Positions 26,001-34,489 of a stretch of DNA of 64,000 nucleotides are shown here, piece after piece. The stretch's first letter is position 1. Every line of letters starts with the position of its first letter. The notes under the pieces were generated by a model, which had not been told where the DNA came from, made no database searches, and saw only the letters and a program-made list of their open reading frames with translations. The translations under genes were made by a program, and so were the position numbers. This stretch comes from Neodontobutis hainanensis. Its lineage: Eukaryota; Chordata; Actinopteri; Gobiiformes; Odontobutidae. The stretch lies in the NCBI GenBank assembly GCA_024349245.1, contig JALDNG010000104.1, positions 124,001 to 188,000 of the forward strand, written 5' to 3'.

Positions 26001-27175
26001 AGGCCTGTTGCGATAGCTGATTTATTGACCTATCGCGCAATATATGGAAATGAGCACTGCAATATATTGCAGCACAGTGTTTACGCTGCATTCATTTCAG
26101 CATGGGGGCCGCTACGGCAATGAAGTCCCACTCTGAGTTCACCCAGCCATGCCCCTATATGTAGAGCTGCTCAGTAGGCTACAAACATTTACTAAAGAGA
26201 GAATAATCTAATATGGATTGACAGGATTTTTTTGTTATGAGTTGTGGTTTACTACGTTTAAAATGTTTCTGTTAAATATTGAGTACAAAGCGCCAGATGT
26301 TGCTGCTCTCTCTGCTTTGAGACGAGCCAACAGGAGCTGAGCTGGAGCTACGTGCTCACGTGCGAGCAGACGAGTCAGAGGAAATGAAGATAGAGAGCAA
26401 TATATTCTTCTGTTTGGTCAATTTTAAAGTAGCCTGTTGTAGCAGTAAGCTAAAGGAAAGCTGACTTTATGAGCAACAGTTTTTTGGAGTTTCACAAACT
26501 CCTCTCTCTGAGCGTTATCATGGAGACCCAGACAAGTGCCGTTACTCACCAATAGGATCTAAATTAGGTGAGCTTTGATTATGAGCTCTTGTTGGTTTAT
26601 TATGACAGGCCTAAATGAATGGGTTGATGAATAGATGTTGTTGTTTTGACGTTACAAACATAACAAATCACTAAACAGATAGGCCCAACAACCGCCCGGC
26701 CCACCGGGTACTTTCTCAATTCTCCCAATAAGCCACGCCAGCCCTGCTACAAGGCTGTTTTTACACAGTCAGGCCCATGTTACTGAAGCTAAGTATCAAA
26801 TCAGATTGCCTGAATGTATTTAGGACAGAGACAATTGCACAATCAACTGTATGCATAAACACAGTGATGTCATTTGTATATATCTAGCCATCAACGTAGC
26901 ACATAATGCTGGTACTTTCTTGCTGGTGTAGTGACGGCACATAGCCAGGTGTGTTGTGGCAGCAGCCGCCCTGACCTTGCAGCAACATGGCATAATAATC
27001 ACTTTGTGTCCATGATCATAATCTTTTTTTCATTCTACAAGGGCTATCCTTTTTAATTGCCCACATTCTGATATAACATAAACAAATGCAGATATTGTGT
27101 GTGTTATTATTCAAAATTCAAAATAGACAGTGAAGCCTTACTTGACAAAACGTTGTTCTTACCAGGATTTTCCAT
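5014..27175 (-). CDS. phactr4: Phosphatase and actin regulator 4 (spliced, 13 coding exons)
   Basis: PHACTR proteins bind G-actin through RPEL motifs and protein phosphatase 1 through the C-terminus, and so couple actin state to PP1 activity; PHACTR4 acts in the cytoplasm and lamellipodia. Joining exons 27175-27163, 18481-18308, 18225-18145, 16707-15625, 14121-13813, 10496-9914, 8901-8657, 7763-7601, 7439-7384, 5989-5928, 5847-5710, 5291-5215 and 5029-5014 gives 3000 nt in one frame (999 residues). Order: KWRKKK basic motif (about 50-56), N-terminal RPEL (about 65-88), mixed-charge region (about 192-388), proline-rich linkers (452-748), acidic segment (about 795-830), C-terminal RPEL block (about 833-939), and PP1-binding tail with RRADKPW, ending FHRP. 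PHACTR4 rather than its paralogues is indicated by RAHSLLFE, SLPITIE, NRNSNPV and VHEESR. Human PHACTR4 is about 700 residues; most of the excess is the charged exon. An in-frame TGA lies five codons before the start. Confidence 0.93.
5215..5291 (-). CDS. phactr4: phactr4 penultimate exon
   Basis: The acceptor is GTTGCATTTCAG and the donor ACCCG followed by GTCAGG, again a C at +3. It encodes AAIRKELNEFKSSEMEVHEE followed by SRIYTR, the conserved C-terminal helix of the family; VHEESR favours PHACTR4. Confidence 0.92.
5300..5700. other. phactr4 intron, nothing further seen
   Basis: Between the last two long coding exons. Short plus-strand open frames here have no recognisable family and overlap the flanking minus-strand exons. 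Confidence 0.6.
5710..5847 (-). CDS. phactr4: phactr4 exon, last RPEL and PP1-binding segment
   Basis: The acceptor is GTGTTATCAG and the donor ACAAG followed by GTGAGC; 46 codons. It encodes LSQRPTVAELQARKIL (last RPEL), RFHEYVES, then DYDRRADKPWTKLTPADK. The RF and ADKPW elements correspond to the PP1-docking string of PHACTR proteins. Confidence 0.94.
5928..5989 (-). CDS. phactr4: phactr4 short exon linking C-terminal RPELs
   Basis: 62 nt with acceptor TCCCTCTACAG and donor AAAG followed by GTCAGA, a GT donor with an unusual C at +3. It encodes KNEADRRLERCEIKRRLTRK, the linker helix between RPEL motifs. Confidence 0.88.
5990..7383. other. phactr4 intron, nothing beyond homopolymer runs
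   Basis: AT-rich intron with T and A runs near 6671-6710. No transposon with clear ends and no additional exon seen. Confidence 0.5.
7384..7439 (-). CDS. phactr4: phactr4 short exon, C-terminal RPEL motif
   Basis: This 56-nt exon has an acceptor (TTTGTGTCCCCAG) and a donor (CAAG followed by GTGAGG). It encodes RLSQRPTAEELEQRNILQ, a canonical RPEL repeat, in phase with both neighbours. Confidence 0.92.
7601..7763 (-). CDS. phactr4: phactr4 exon, first C-terminal RPEL region
   Basis: The acceptor is CTTGTGTGTGCAG and the donor AATCG followed by GTAAAG. It encodes GLASRVKRKDTLALKLERQE through KNKIGTTLNR, matching the PHACTR4 NKVKRKDTLAMKL and KIGTTLN blocks. Confidence 0.92.
8515..8582. repeat. 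Short inverted repeat (24-bp arms)
   Basis: Arms 8515-8538 and 8559-8582 are reverse complements with one mismatch around a 20-bp loop. It lies in a phactr4 intron, 75 bp from an exon donor. It could be a small foldback element or a hairpin; no target-site duplication is obvious. Confidence 0.8.
8657..8901 (-). CDS. phactr4: phactr4 acidic exon
   Basis: The acceptor is TTCTTTTTCAG and the donor CCAA followed by GTATGT. It encodes PEDDDFDMEEELRK, a basic stretch, then SEESESDSDGPVLYRDD and an E/D run. It corresponds to the human EKESDSDSEGPIQYRDE block just before the C-terminal RPELs. Confidence 0.9.
9914..10496 (-). CDS. phactr4: phactr4 proline-rich exon with RAHSLLFE and SLPITIE
   Basis: The acceptor is TTTGTTCCACAG and the donor GGCT followed by GTAAGT. 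It encodes a long P/S/T/Q-rich linker, then PLHILIQRALASPGP, KRAHSLLFESPP and YSLPITIEPLRL, the most diagnostic PHACTR4 block in the gene. A short Q5 run is present. Confidence 0.92.
10500..13810. other. phactr4 intron, one tandem repeat
   Basis: Apart from the 49-bp tandem repeat at 12340-12470 the intron shows no clear element. A degenerate run of CCTGGTTTTGTCCTTGGTT-like words lies at about 10735-10805. Open frames at 11.4-11.7 kb on both strands are not recognisable. Confidence 0.5.
12239..12475. repeat. Tandem repeat, 49-bp unit
   Basis: The word TTTGAGGCC recurs at 12361, 12410 and 12459, exactly 49 bp apart, with near-identical sequence between. A more diverged copy starts at about 12239. 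About three good units. Confidence 0.85.
13813..14121 (-). CDS. phactr4: phactr4 proline-rich exon with NRNSNPV
   Basis: The acceptor is GTGTACTCCATAG and the donor CACG followed by GTGAGT; it is 309 nt and frame-neutral. It encodes S/P-rich linker, then a PPPPPPKPSNRNSNPVLH segment matching the human PHACTR4 KPAHRNSNPV block. Confidence 0.88.
14140..15600. other. phactr4 intron, nothing seen
   Basis: AT-rich sequence without recognisable exon, element or RNA gene. Confidence 0.5.
15625..16707 (-). CDS. phactr4: phactr4 long exon with mixed-charge repeat
   Basis: The acceptor is TACTTGACAG and the donor CTCAG followed by GTGAGG; 1083 nt stay open in the frame set by both neighbours. The start (AAPVKNGHPLP) matches the PHACTR4 segment after the N-terminal RPEL (human KNGHTTP), and the end (SEADRRSTLPRYMPPVEFRE) is again ordinary sequence. 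Between them, at about 16402-15812, about 197 residues are almost only R, D, E and K in degenerate RDRDERERR-type units. The DNA is a polypurine tract on the coding strand. This accounts for most of the length beyond mammalian PHACTR4. Confidence 0.85.
15812..16402 (-). repeat. Degenerate purine-rich coding repeat (R/D/E/K low complexity)
   Basis: The minus strand is built from short imperfect units such as GAGAGGCGGGACCGTGAG, giving strong purine/pyrimidine strand asymmetry over about 590 bp. It lies inside the long phactr4 exon and keeps its frame. Three tryptophans (EWRDD, EWEER, EWNKR) interrupt the charge pattern. Confidence 0.85.
17035..17338. mobile_element. hAT-like MITE, 304 bp, in phactr4 intron
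   Basis: The ends are 24-bp terminal inverted repeats with three mismatches (left AGGCCTGTTCACACC..., right reading inward AGGCCCGTACACACA...). It is flanked by an 8-bp direct repeat differing at one base: TTAGATTA (17027-17034) and TTAGGTTA (17339-17346). Eight-bp duplications are typical of hAT elements. It has no transposase, so it is non-autonomous. Confidence 0.85.
18145..18225 (-). CDS. phactr4: phactr4 N-terminal RPEL exon
   Basis: The acceptor is TTTGTCTTTCAG and the donor AATG followed by GTATGT. It encodes LERKISVRKSRQELIARGVL followed by KEIPEN. The R-x3-E-L-I-x-R-G spacing is the N-terminal RPEL actin-binding motif of PHACTR proteins. Confidence 0.92.
18308..18481 (-). CDS. phactr4: phactr4 common coding exon with KWRKKK motif
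   Basis: The acceptor is GTCATACAG and the donor ATAA followed by GTATGC. It encodes DDEVNLQH..., then GTPPAKRKGKFS and GNIFKPWKWRKKK, a highly conserved PHACTR segment (basic nuclear-localisation or membrane-binding motif) ahead of the first RPEL. All candidate first exons join here in phase 1. Confidence 0.9.
   Translation of the reverse strand: MMRSTCSTTQQQERTRETPVGELLRPNAKANSPKWEISSSPGNGERRSRVRSLLKHL
18800..19000. repeat. Possible dispersed repeat fragment
   Basis: A stretch beginning ACTTTATTCATCTCCAAGG resembles a common dispersed repeat of teleost genomes. The family is not assigned and the ends are unclear. Confidence 0.3.
19255..19324 (-). mobile_element. SINE fragment, tRNA-like head
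   Basis: On the minus strand it reads GGCAGTAGCTCAGTGGGTAG (A-box-like) and later GTTCGATTCC (B box), as in a tRNA-derived SINE. It is truncated after the head. It is not a functional tRNA, since the cloverleaf stems are not maintained. Confidence 0.7.
19848..19875. repeat. AAAT microsatellite
   Basis: Seven tandem AAAT-type units in phactr4 intron. Confidence 0.85.
19880..21960. other. phactr4 intron, nothing seen
   Basis: AT-rich sequence with only unrecognised short open frames on both strands. Confidence 0.45.
22006..22063 (-). CDS. phactr4: Candidate alternative phactr4 first coding exon, isoform MGHSAS
   Basis: A minus-strand ATG opens 19 codons (MGHSASTENETQQPGQHNT) plus one base, then a strong donor ACTG followed by GTGAGT. 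An in-frame TAG lies two codons upstream. Phase 1 fits the common exon at 18481 exactly. G2 with S6 matches the N-myristoylation consensus, unlike the MENP isoform. I infer an alternative promoter at about 22.1-22.3 kb. Confidence 0.55.
22886..23110 (-). mobile_element. SINE copy with AAT-repeat tail
   Basis: A run of AAT units (22886-22917, the tail) is followed by the diagnostic body words TTAAGTGTCTTGCCCAAGGA and GGGGGAGAGCGGGA, in the same order as the full-length copy at 46775-47132. The tRNA-like head is diverged. Minus-strand orientation. Confidence 0.7.
24118..24249. repeat. Double foldback (two nested palindromes)
   Basis: A perfect 14-bp inverted repeat (24118-24131 and 24140-24153, 8-bp loop) is followed by a 41/42-bp inverted repeat (24152-24192 and 24208-24249) with two single-base indels. 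The 14-bp word TTACACAGTAGTAA recurs in the second loop. Intronic. Confidence 0.9.
24531..24555 (-). CDS. phactr4: Candidate alternative phactr4 first coding exon, isoform MAVQSALI
   Basis: On the minus strand an ATG is followed by MAVQSALI and one base, then a donor (GTGAGT) at 24530-24525. The phase (1) matches the common exon at 18481. A GC-rich segment with an inverted CCAAT box (plus strand CCAATCAG near 24665) and a CRE-like GTGACGCA lies 100-130 bp upstream. The frame stays open upstream for some distance, so the start is less certain than in the other two first exons. Confidence 0.4.
24640..24720 (-). promoter_or_regulatory. phactr4: Possible internal phactr4 promoter
   Basis: An isolated GC-rich segment within AT-rich intron holds a CCAATCAG box and a CRE-like TGCGTCAC on the plus strand, 85-165 bp upstream of the MAVQSALI candidate first exon. 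Confidence 0.3.
24730..25990. other. phactr4 intron, nothing seen
   Basis: AT-rich; no exon or element with clear ends. Confidence 0.45.
26001..26612. mobile_element. Candidate hAT-like non-autonomous element
   Basis: It begins AGGCCTGTTGCGATA and ends in the inverse of AGGCCTGTCATAATA. The GGCCTGTC..ATAA end is common to teleost hAT-type MITEs. No clear target duplication is left and the interior is not coding, so the call is moderate. Confidence 0.5.
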
Positions 27176-27207
27176 CACAGTGTTTAAAACTCAGCAGGCT
27201 TCAGTTC
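27163..27207 (-). CDS. phactr4: phactr4 start-codon exon, isoform MENP
   Basis: The acceptor is a pyrimidine-rich tract ending TTTGATTCAG; the donor is CCTG followed by GTAAGA. The coding part is 27175-27163 (M-E-N-P plus one base), with a short 5' UTR part 27207-27176 and an in-frame TGA upstream. The family's usual short acidic start (human PHACTR4 begins M-E-D-P) supports this exon. Confidence 0.75.
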
Positions 27208-28220
27208 CTGAATCAAAGAAGAGAGGAGGAAAAACAACTGTTAATCATATTCATCACTGATATGCACTAACAAACAGACTCTAATGTACAGCACCACTTT
27301 GCTCAAATAAAAAAGTAAAGTGTTGTCATTGCAAATGGAGGCTGAGCACATTTAATGAGGGCAGGTTAAGACATAATCCTATGAGACTCCAGCTTTGCAT
27401 ATTACACAACATAAACATATTCAATGAGCAGAACAGAAAGCAAATGGAAATTTCTTGGGGATCCTTTTATTGAAAAACTTTCTTGCCATATAAAATACTT
27501 GTCAGACTCTCAAAGAGATACAAGGATGTTAAGATTTCAATGCATGCAAATCAAATTTTTGTGTAGGGAACGCAAAGAGCTTTTATCTCGTCACACGGCA
27601 GATACTGTGCCCAAACGCGCTCTTAAACCCCCTCAAAAAAAGAAAGTGTGATTACTAACTTTTTCAAAGCCACGTGACTGCAAACAGAACTACCAAAGTA
27701 AACAAACCACTTCCCAAACTTGTGATAGCACTTTCAAAAGCAATTTCTTTTGAATTTGCTGTAGTTACCATACTCTAATAAACCTCTGGTCACATTCAGA
27801 CACACAGCTGACAAACAGAAAACAGTAGTGGCCTTTTTAAAGCAAACTTCACAAAACTGATTTAAAAGATGCCGGGCGGGCAATCAGACAAGTGAGCAGG
27901 TGTGGTTTGACCACAGTGAGGCTGGGTGGGTTCTCATAAAGGGTGCACTTTGGAAGGTCACAAGTCCTTTTAACAACAAACAAAATGTATTTGAACATGT
28001 TATCAGCAATGTTATTTTATTTTTTTCCATCAGTGCACTGCAGATTTGGAGCGCTGTTCTGTGTACCTCAAGATGACTTTTCTGACTGACTAAAATATTA
28101 TCAAAATAAATCCTATAAAACAGACTAACATTGTGCTGTTTCCAAATAACTGGTCATCTAGAGTCATAAATCACGTTGTTAAGCGAGAATTTTTTTTTTT
28201 AATGCCTTCTTGTAACTTAC

Positions 28221-28291
28221 TTGAGGTGAAGATCATTGATGTTTGATGACTTGTCCTTAAAACTTTAGTCCCTTAAAATCAGATGTAACTC
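28221..28291 (-). other. phactr4: Candidate phactr4 second non-coding exon
   Basis: On the minus strand a 71-nt segment is bounded by an acceptor (TTCTTACAG) and a near-consensus donor (CTCAA followed by GTAAGT). It lies between the promoter exon and the start-codon exon and carries no long open frame. Predicted from splice sites only. Confidence 0.45.
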
Positions 28292-28739
28292 CTGTAAGAA
28301 AAAAAATAAAATAAATAATAAAAAAAAAAAAAAACACAAAACAGAAATATGCCATGTCAGTGTGAAACAAAACTGTAGACATGAGTGTATCAGTTAACCT
28401 TTCCATTGCAGGTTTTCTTTTCGCATAAACATTACTATTACATTTTGGTCATTAAACTAAATCGAGCTTAAATCTGGGTCAAGGCCAATGACTCCACATT
28501 TCTGCTCGCCCTTGACTTGAGACATGTGCTAGAGTAGAAGACTTTTCTGTTCTGGGTCATCATCTGTGGTGTGGTCCAACTCGTTAGGCAAGTCTGAGCT
28601 GCAGACAGAAAAGAGGAACTCCACACTGAGGCCATCTCCACACTAGTGTTTTAGTTTTAAACCAGAAAATCCTGTATGTAGTGGGAGCTTACAAAATGAG
28701 GAATGTATTTTTTTTTTCTTTGGGCTACTAAGACCTGAA

Positions 28740-28775
28740 CTACTACTACTACTAACATTTAATACTACTACTACT
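28740..28775. repeat. ACT trinucleotide repeats
   Basis: Two short runs of (CTA)n separated by ACATTTAA. Confidence 0.7.
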
Positions 28776-29500
28776 GAATTATTTTCAAAAGACACAGGTT
28801 TATTAGTAGTGTCAGTATGAAAAGAAGAAAATGCACTCTGAGCACGCTCCAGAAAAGAGTAAATAAATGAGCAAGTTGAGGGAAGACATTAGCATAATTT
28901 TAGTTAGAGAAGCTCAATTATATACAGATGTCATACATTTTTGGAAAGTCAATTTATGTCGTACAACTGTCGGCTGCCTTACCTCCTGTAACACTCTGCA
29001 ATGTAACCAATTTTAGGCCACAAAGTGAAAATTATTTTGTAACAAAACTAAACCACACAGAGCGACAAGTGCTTGAGGCTAACCCTGGTCATGTGAAAAT
29101 TTGCTATAAAAATCTAAGCTTTGAAAGAAATAATGTAAAAAGCAAGTGTCAACCCAAAATGAGAAAGAGTTCTTCTGTACAGAAATGTCAATACATTTTA
29201 AAGAATTCACTTAATTCCTTATTCACCCTCTTCTAACTGTCTGTATCAAAACAAGTTGATACACTTTAAAGTCACAAATTATTCACCAGACAGAGTTGAG
29301 TACCAGTCCAAAACACCGTCTGTTCTCAGGTATCGTCCCGCTGCAGTCCCTTCGTCGTCCCGTGTGTGTGGAGAAGCAGAAAGCTGGTGCGGGCTAGCAG
29401 CAGAGAAAACACAGGTTAGTTAGTTTATGAGCACCATACATCCCAGCAAAACTAGAGCAGCTGACCCCCTTTCATTCAGACACCACGTGAAAATGTTCTC

Positions 29501-29670
<170 letters not shown>

Positions 29671-29699
29671 CTTCATTTACAAGGCTACACACTTTTCAT

Positions 29700-32150
29700 A
29701 ACTTAAAAAGGACACAGGATAATGTAGGCTACAGCCATAGCAGCCAGATTATCAGGTTTGGAAATTCAATCCTACTGCTGCGTTTCAGAGCTTTCACATG
29801 AAATGATAAACCTTTTGTATTTGGTGGGATGTACAGTAAACACAGACAAAAATGTGAGGAAACGCAAGTTCTTTGAAACGATTTGAGGTTCTCGTGCAGG
29901 TCTACTCGGTCCAGCTTGCCTGCAAAAATAATACGCAAACATCATCTTAACCAGAGATTTGTTTTAAAGACATTTCAAGACAGAAATGCCAGGTCACTAT
30001 TGCAGAATTGTGTATAGGTGTAGGTAAATAATTTGCTGGTAATATGACAGAAAGTCTATAAATGAATTCAACAATGAACAACCAAGTGTCTAAATATATA
30101 ATCAGATAATTGACCATTTTGCCTTTTGACAAACCAAACTCCACACTTAAAATAAGCTAAAAGTTTAACAAATACTATTTTTAAAAAGTAATTCAGCACA
30201 ATCACACTTTGAAGTAGTGTCAATGGCAAGTTTACACTACTTAGACCTTAGGGTTGGTAAAAGGGCACACTTTTTTACTTCCTTTTATGGGGGAAAAAAA
30301 TTGAAATAACTTAAAGAGAATTTAAAAAGTTCAGCGCCGAGTGTGACTACAAAGAACACACCACTGTTGTCAGCTCAACAAGAAAAACATGTACTGAATA
30401 AAAGGAAAGCAAAGTGACGTGTATTGCCAATGCATTTCTACAGAGCTAATTGGGCATTTACATCAGTCCAAAGCTAAACTCAGAGCAACTTTGGTTTGAT
30501 TCAATATAGTATTTTGCAGTGTGGAATTGGTTCAGCTCTTTTTTAAACACAATAAAAACAGCTATGTTGTTGTAGAGGGTAGGGCTTGGGAAAGTGACAA
30601 AAGTTTACGTTTACTACAGCTTTAAGAGTAAATATATAATAATATACAAGACTCAATGTTCTTTAATATCCATTGACATACTACATTTAGAGAATTCACT
30701 AAAAGTGTCATTGTTTTTTTAAATCAGTCGTGATGTTTTTGCACCGCGCTGGTCGTTCTGTAAATTCTGTGCTGTCCTGTGTAAGCTCCCAATTAGCTCA
30801 TTAAAAAGGGCCCAGGTCAGTGGATAAAGGGTCGAAACAGTGAAGAACCCAGAGCAGCACAATTGGCCTTTGTGCCAGGCTCATTCTGCAAAGCTGGCAA
30901 TCCCACAATAAGGACTGGAGCTGGTCTGGGAGCCAGCGACTCAATGTATCCCTGACAAGTAGCAGCTGATGACAGAAAACCCATTGATAATTTAAGTGTC
31001 ATGCATAACACTCAGGATACAGTGTATATCAAAGCATTAAACTTTTCTGTTGTCATCTTTAAAGGGCAGCTGCCATTAAATAACATAACTCTGAATGTTT
31101 ATTCTATGTTTAAATGTGTGTGAGACTGGCACTATTCACAGAAGTTAAATGGATTTATAAGTTAAAAAGGAGAAGTTTAAAACAATTACATCATAATTAT
31201 TTAGAGTCACTATCAAGAAACCTGCAAATCATGAACAAATAGCCATTGAACACAAATACCAAAGCTGTGCAGTCTTAAAAAGCCAAAGATAAAACTTTTA
31301 CCTTGTTTGCAGAGACAAGGCTCTTAAATAACTGCAAAACCTCTTGAGAGATGCACCAAATCACCTAAACATGACTAACCCTGTACAAGGTTGCCTATCT
31401 AGAACAAATACAATAAGCTGCAGCTTCTTTTGTCGTCTCTGTATTTAGACAGACTGTTGTATAGCCTGAATATATAGGGCGTATTTGTGCTTTCAGTCGG
31501 CACTAAAAGCACTGGCAGCTTGTTAGAACAAGTACACAGGCCTGTGAATGGAATGTGAAGGAATGCTTAAACAGAGGCGTGCGGCTTCTCTTACCGCTTA
31601 ACTTCAAAACAAACGAGTTATTATGCCTTACTTTTTAACTCCTCTGGTTGAATTAATGCAATAGGTGTTAAAGAATAACGACCAAAGAACAATGTTTGGC
31701 TGCAACGTGCTTCAAGCTAAGTACGTGAAAACAAACAGTAAATAAACAGGTTTGAACCGGTTAGCTGCGGGCTATTGTCTCGTGAGCAACAGCTGTACTA
31801 AATAATAATGAGTAATTTCACTCAATAGAACTTCAAGCTGCCCGTACACAAAAACAGTACAGTTAGCCGTAAACTTGGTCTACTTTGGAATAATACACCT
31901 AGCCCCTGTTACACAATGCCATTGGACCAAAGTCCCCCTAACATATTAATTTACCAACATTTCTCTTTTATTCTTTATTTTTCATGATTGTTCATTTCAT
32001 AATAGGGCAAAGAGGTATTATGCTAATCGCTAGTCTAGTTGCTACATGGTACCTAAATAAGTCAGCAACAGGTGGCTACTATCCTGACACTTAGCTTTGT
32101 TAGCTACACCTGGCCATTAAAACTTCAAAAATACTACTGCTTAAACGTCT
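29700..32150. other. phactr4 first intron, nothing further seen
   Basis: AT-rich intron sequence on the promoter side of the CA repeat. No recognised exon, RNA gene or transposon end. Confidence 0.45.
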
Positions 32151-32156
32151 ACTCAC

Positions 32157-32290
32157 CTCCACTGAAAGTGCTGATTAATAAGGAAAGTACAATATCCAAT
32201 ATGTACGAGATGTTTATCTCCCACAGAGCGATGACCTCTGATTACTTGTGACACTTGTCGCTGCTGTCCATCACCGAGAGAAAGCAAGAC
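32157..32290 (-). other. phactr4: phactr4 first non-coding exon (5' boundary approximate)
   Basis: The minus strand shows a strong splice donor, GGAG followed by GTGAGT at 32156-32151, just inside a GC-rich promoter-like block. There is no long open frame, so it is best read as the 5' UTR exon. The transcription start is guessed to lie between about 32240 and 32300. Confidence 0.5.
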
Positions 32291-32580
32291 GGAAGTAGAT
32301 TCCGTAACTAACTTTGACCCAAATTAAATCACCAAATTTGCGCAATTAATGGAGGGAATCTTTATAAGTATCTTGTCATCGCTCGGATCAACAAAGAAAG
32401 CCAAAACTCCGTTAAAAGCACAATTCAAAAGTTTTGTTCACACTTTAAATCAAAAGGTGTAGTGTCGACAACAACTGGGTACAAAGCTTAAAAGAGAGCT
32501 GCGCATGCGCTGTCTGGGCGGCGCTGAGAAGGCTCGGGCGGCTCCTCCACCTGTAACCTTAAGGGACCACGTGACCAAAT
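32289..32580 (-). promoter_or_regulatory. phactr4: phactr4 main promoter region
   Basis: Just upstream of the first donor is a CpG-containing, GC-richer block without a TATA box. Visible sites: an ETS-type CGGAAGTA (32290-32297), an NRF1-type GCGCATGCGC palindrome (32501-32510), and a palindromic E-box CACGTG in GGACCACGTGACC (32568-32573). This combination suits a TATA-less, broadly active vertebrate promoter. Its strength and start site are inferred. Confidence 0.55.
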
Positions 32581-32764
32581 AAGCTCACGTAAAGCACTGA
32601 TGGCAAGACAGAAATACAGCCATATACTTGAGAGTAGAAAAACGTAGTGAAATGTTATATGACATACGTTTGGTGCGCTACATATTGTTGTTTAGGTCAC
32701 ATTAAACTCAAAATTATTCCTGTCATAAAAGGTGTCAATCTACAGCACAGTCAATCTGGAAGTT

Positions 32765-32985
32765 TCAAAAAAATATAAAAATACTTTTTTTACTTTATTT
32801 TATATGAATGGCATAGGAGAATAACAAGACTGGCCAAAGGCAGCTCATAGATAAATGCAATTGCAACAGAAATACAGTTGTGCTCATAAGTTTACATAAC
32901 GTTGCAGAATTTGTAATTTTTATTTTTTGGGCTATTCTTCAGAGAATATGAATGATAACACAAAAGTGTATTTATGCACCTGTGG
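32765..32985 (+). mobile_element. Tc1-like terminal region, left end
   Basis: It contains TACAGTTGTGCTCATAAGTT, the typical end of teleost Tc1-like elements. About 145 bp (32765-32912) are matched in inverted orientation at 39352-39486, including about 110 bp outside the TACAGTTG terminus. Confidence 0.75.
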
Positions 32986-33085
32986 TCTTTTTGAGTTCAG
33001 TACAGACTAAACAATAACAAAGTGAGTGCATCTAAAATATTGCATTCACTCTTTATGGTCATTTGACTCTGAGAAGAGCAGCAAG

Positions 33086-33590
33086 TGTTTGTGCTGTTAT
33101 AGTTTTTGAGATATTAATAATTCTTTCATTGTTCATATAAGGTCACCCATCCCTCAAAAATGTATAAAAATGCTTTAAAATGTTATAAAATGCCCCAAAA
33201 TAGTGTAATTCCTTTGTGCTTTGTTTGTGCTGTAAAGATATTTGTTTGTGCTGTTATCGTTTTTAAGATGACATCATCCAGCCTCCAGTTTGTTGTAAAA
33301 ATGGACAAAAGGTTGTTATTGATAGGTCAGTGTCTATGCACAGATCTTCAAAAACGTATGCAACTGTTCCTGGACACTGGACTGGCCTGAGACAGGGATA
33401 AATAAATACTGAAAATATTTATTAATAATATTTTAAAAAATATCACAGCACAAACTAAAATTCCTAAAGCATTTTATAGCATTTTTCATTGATGGGTGAT
33501 CTTATATGACCTATAAAAGAATTATTAATATTCCAAAAACTATAACAGCACAAACTAAAAATTTTGCAGCACAAACCAGCACAAATGAAG
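33086..33590. mobile_element. Foldback (MITE-like) element
   Basis: The left arm 33086-33150 (TTTGTGCTGTTATAGTTTTT...) is matched inverted at about 33487-33557. A second, inner pair with the same TTTGTGCTGT word lies at 33211-33285 and 33435-33465. It interrupts sequence repeated elsewhere in the island (33000-33085 versus 33804-33890), so it is a later insertion. Confidence 0.6.
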
Positions 33591-33609
33591 CACAAAAGAT
33601 CTAGATAGT

Positions 33610-34335
33610 TTTGGAGTCAATCACGTTTGATGGAGGGCCAACTTCACGGAGGTTGTAGCCTAAGCCCTCCAAATAGAGATCTTTATGCCCTGACCGAAAA
33701 ATTGAAACTAGGCACCTTAGCGCTAAGAACTACAAAGAGTCTACATGGAGTGAACAAAAACAAAAAAAAAGTGTCTTTTTAGTGTGGTCTTTGAAGTTGA
33801 GAAGTACAGACTAAACAATTACAAAGTGAGTGCTTTTAAAGAATTGCATTCACTCCTTTTGGTCATTTGACTCTGAGAAGAGCAGCAAGCTCCATGAAGA
33901 GCTGCTTCACTTGTTGTGGAGATGCTTGTGCAGCCTGACCCATCCAGTGAGCTGCAGGATGAGCTCACTGGACCTCACCCTCTGACACCACTGACTAACG
34001 AGAGTCAGATCCTGATTTTCTTGTGGCACCCTCATTGTCTTCTCAAGCTTCTTCAACTGAAGGCAAGGAGGATTTAGAGGATCCTGGATCTGGGTAGATT
34101 GGGAGAAACAATGAAGTGTGATTGCAGTGGTCGTGCGATATTCAGAGCTACCATGTTCTTCTGTAAATTTTATCCAATCAGCGCTTTGATAACAAGCTGC
34201 AGAGACCAGCTCATCATGAAAGGACAAGCTTTCCCCCATTCGATCCCTGTGCGAACATCAACGACAGATTGAAGTCTTTTGTGGTAGTTGCGGATGAGGT
34301 TCTTAATTTTCTCAGATGGACAGGTTTTGAACTAA
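33610..34335 (-). mobile_element. Tc1-like element, 3' part, minus orientation
   Basis: The reverse complement matches 34960-35460 over several hundred bp, including the end of the transposase frame (34250-34330) and the CTAAGAACTACATGGAGT region. The left arm carries about 250 bp not present in the right arm. Confidence 0.65.
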
Positions 34336-34489
34336 CGACCTTCTTGCTGTGTGGCAGGATTGCTAAATTGTATGCTGCTCAAAGAAATTGTATGCATTAA
34401 AGTCAGATTTGTTATTAATCTTTGACATACCCAAGACTTTGATAAAAGGTTAAAACAAATTCTGTCCACAATAACTTTTTATATTGAAT

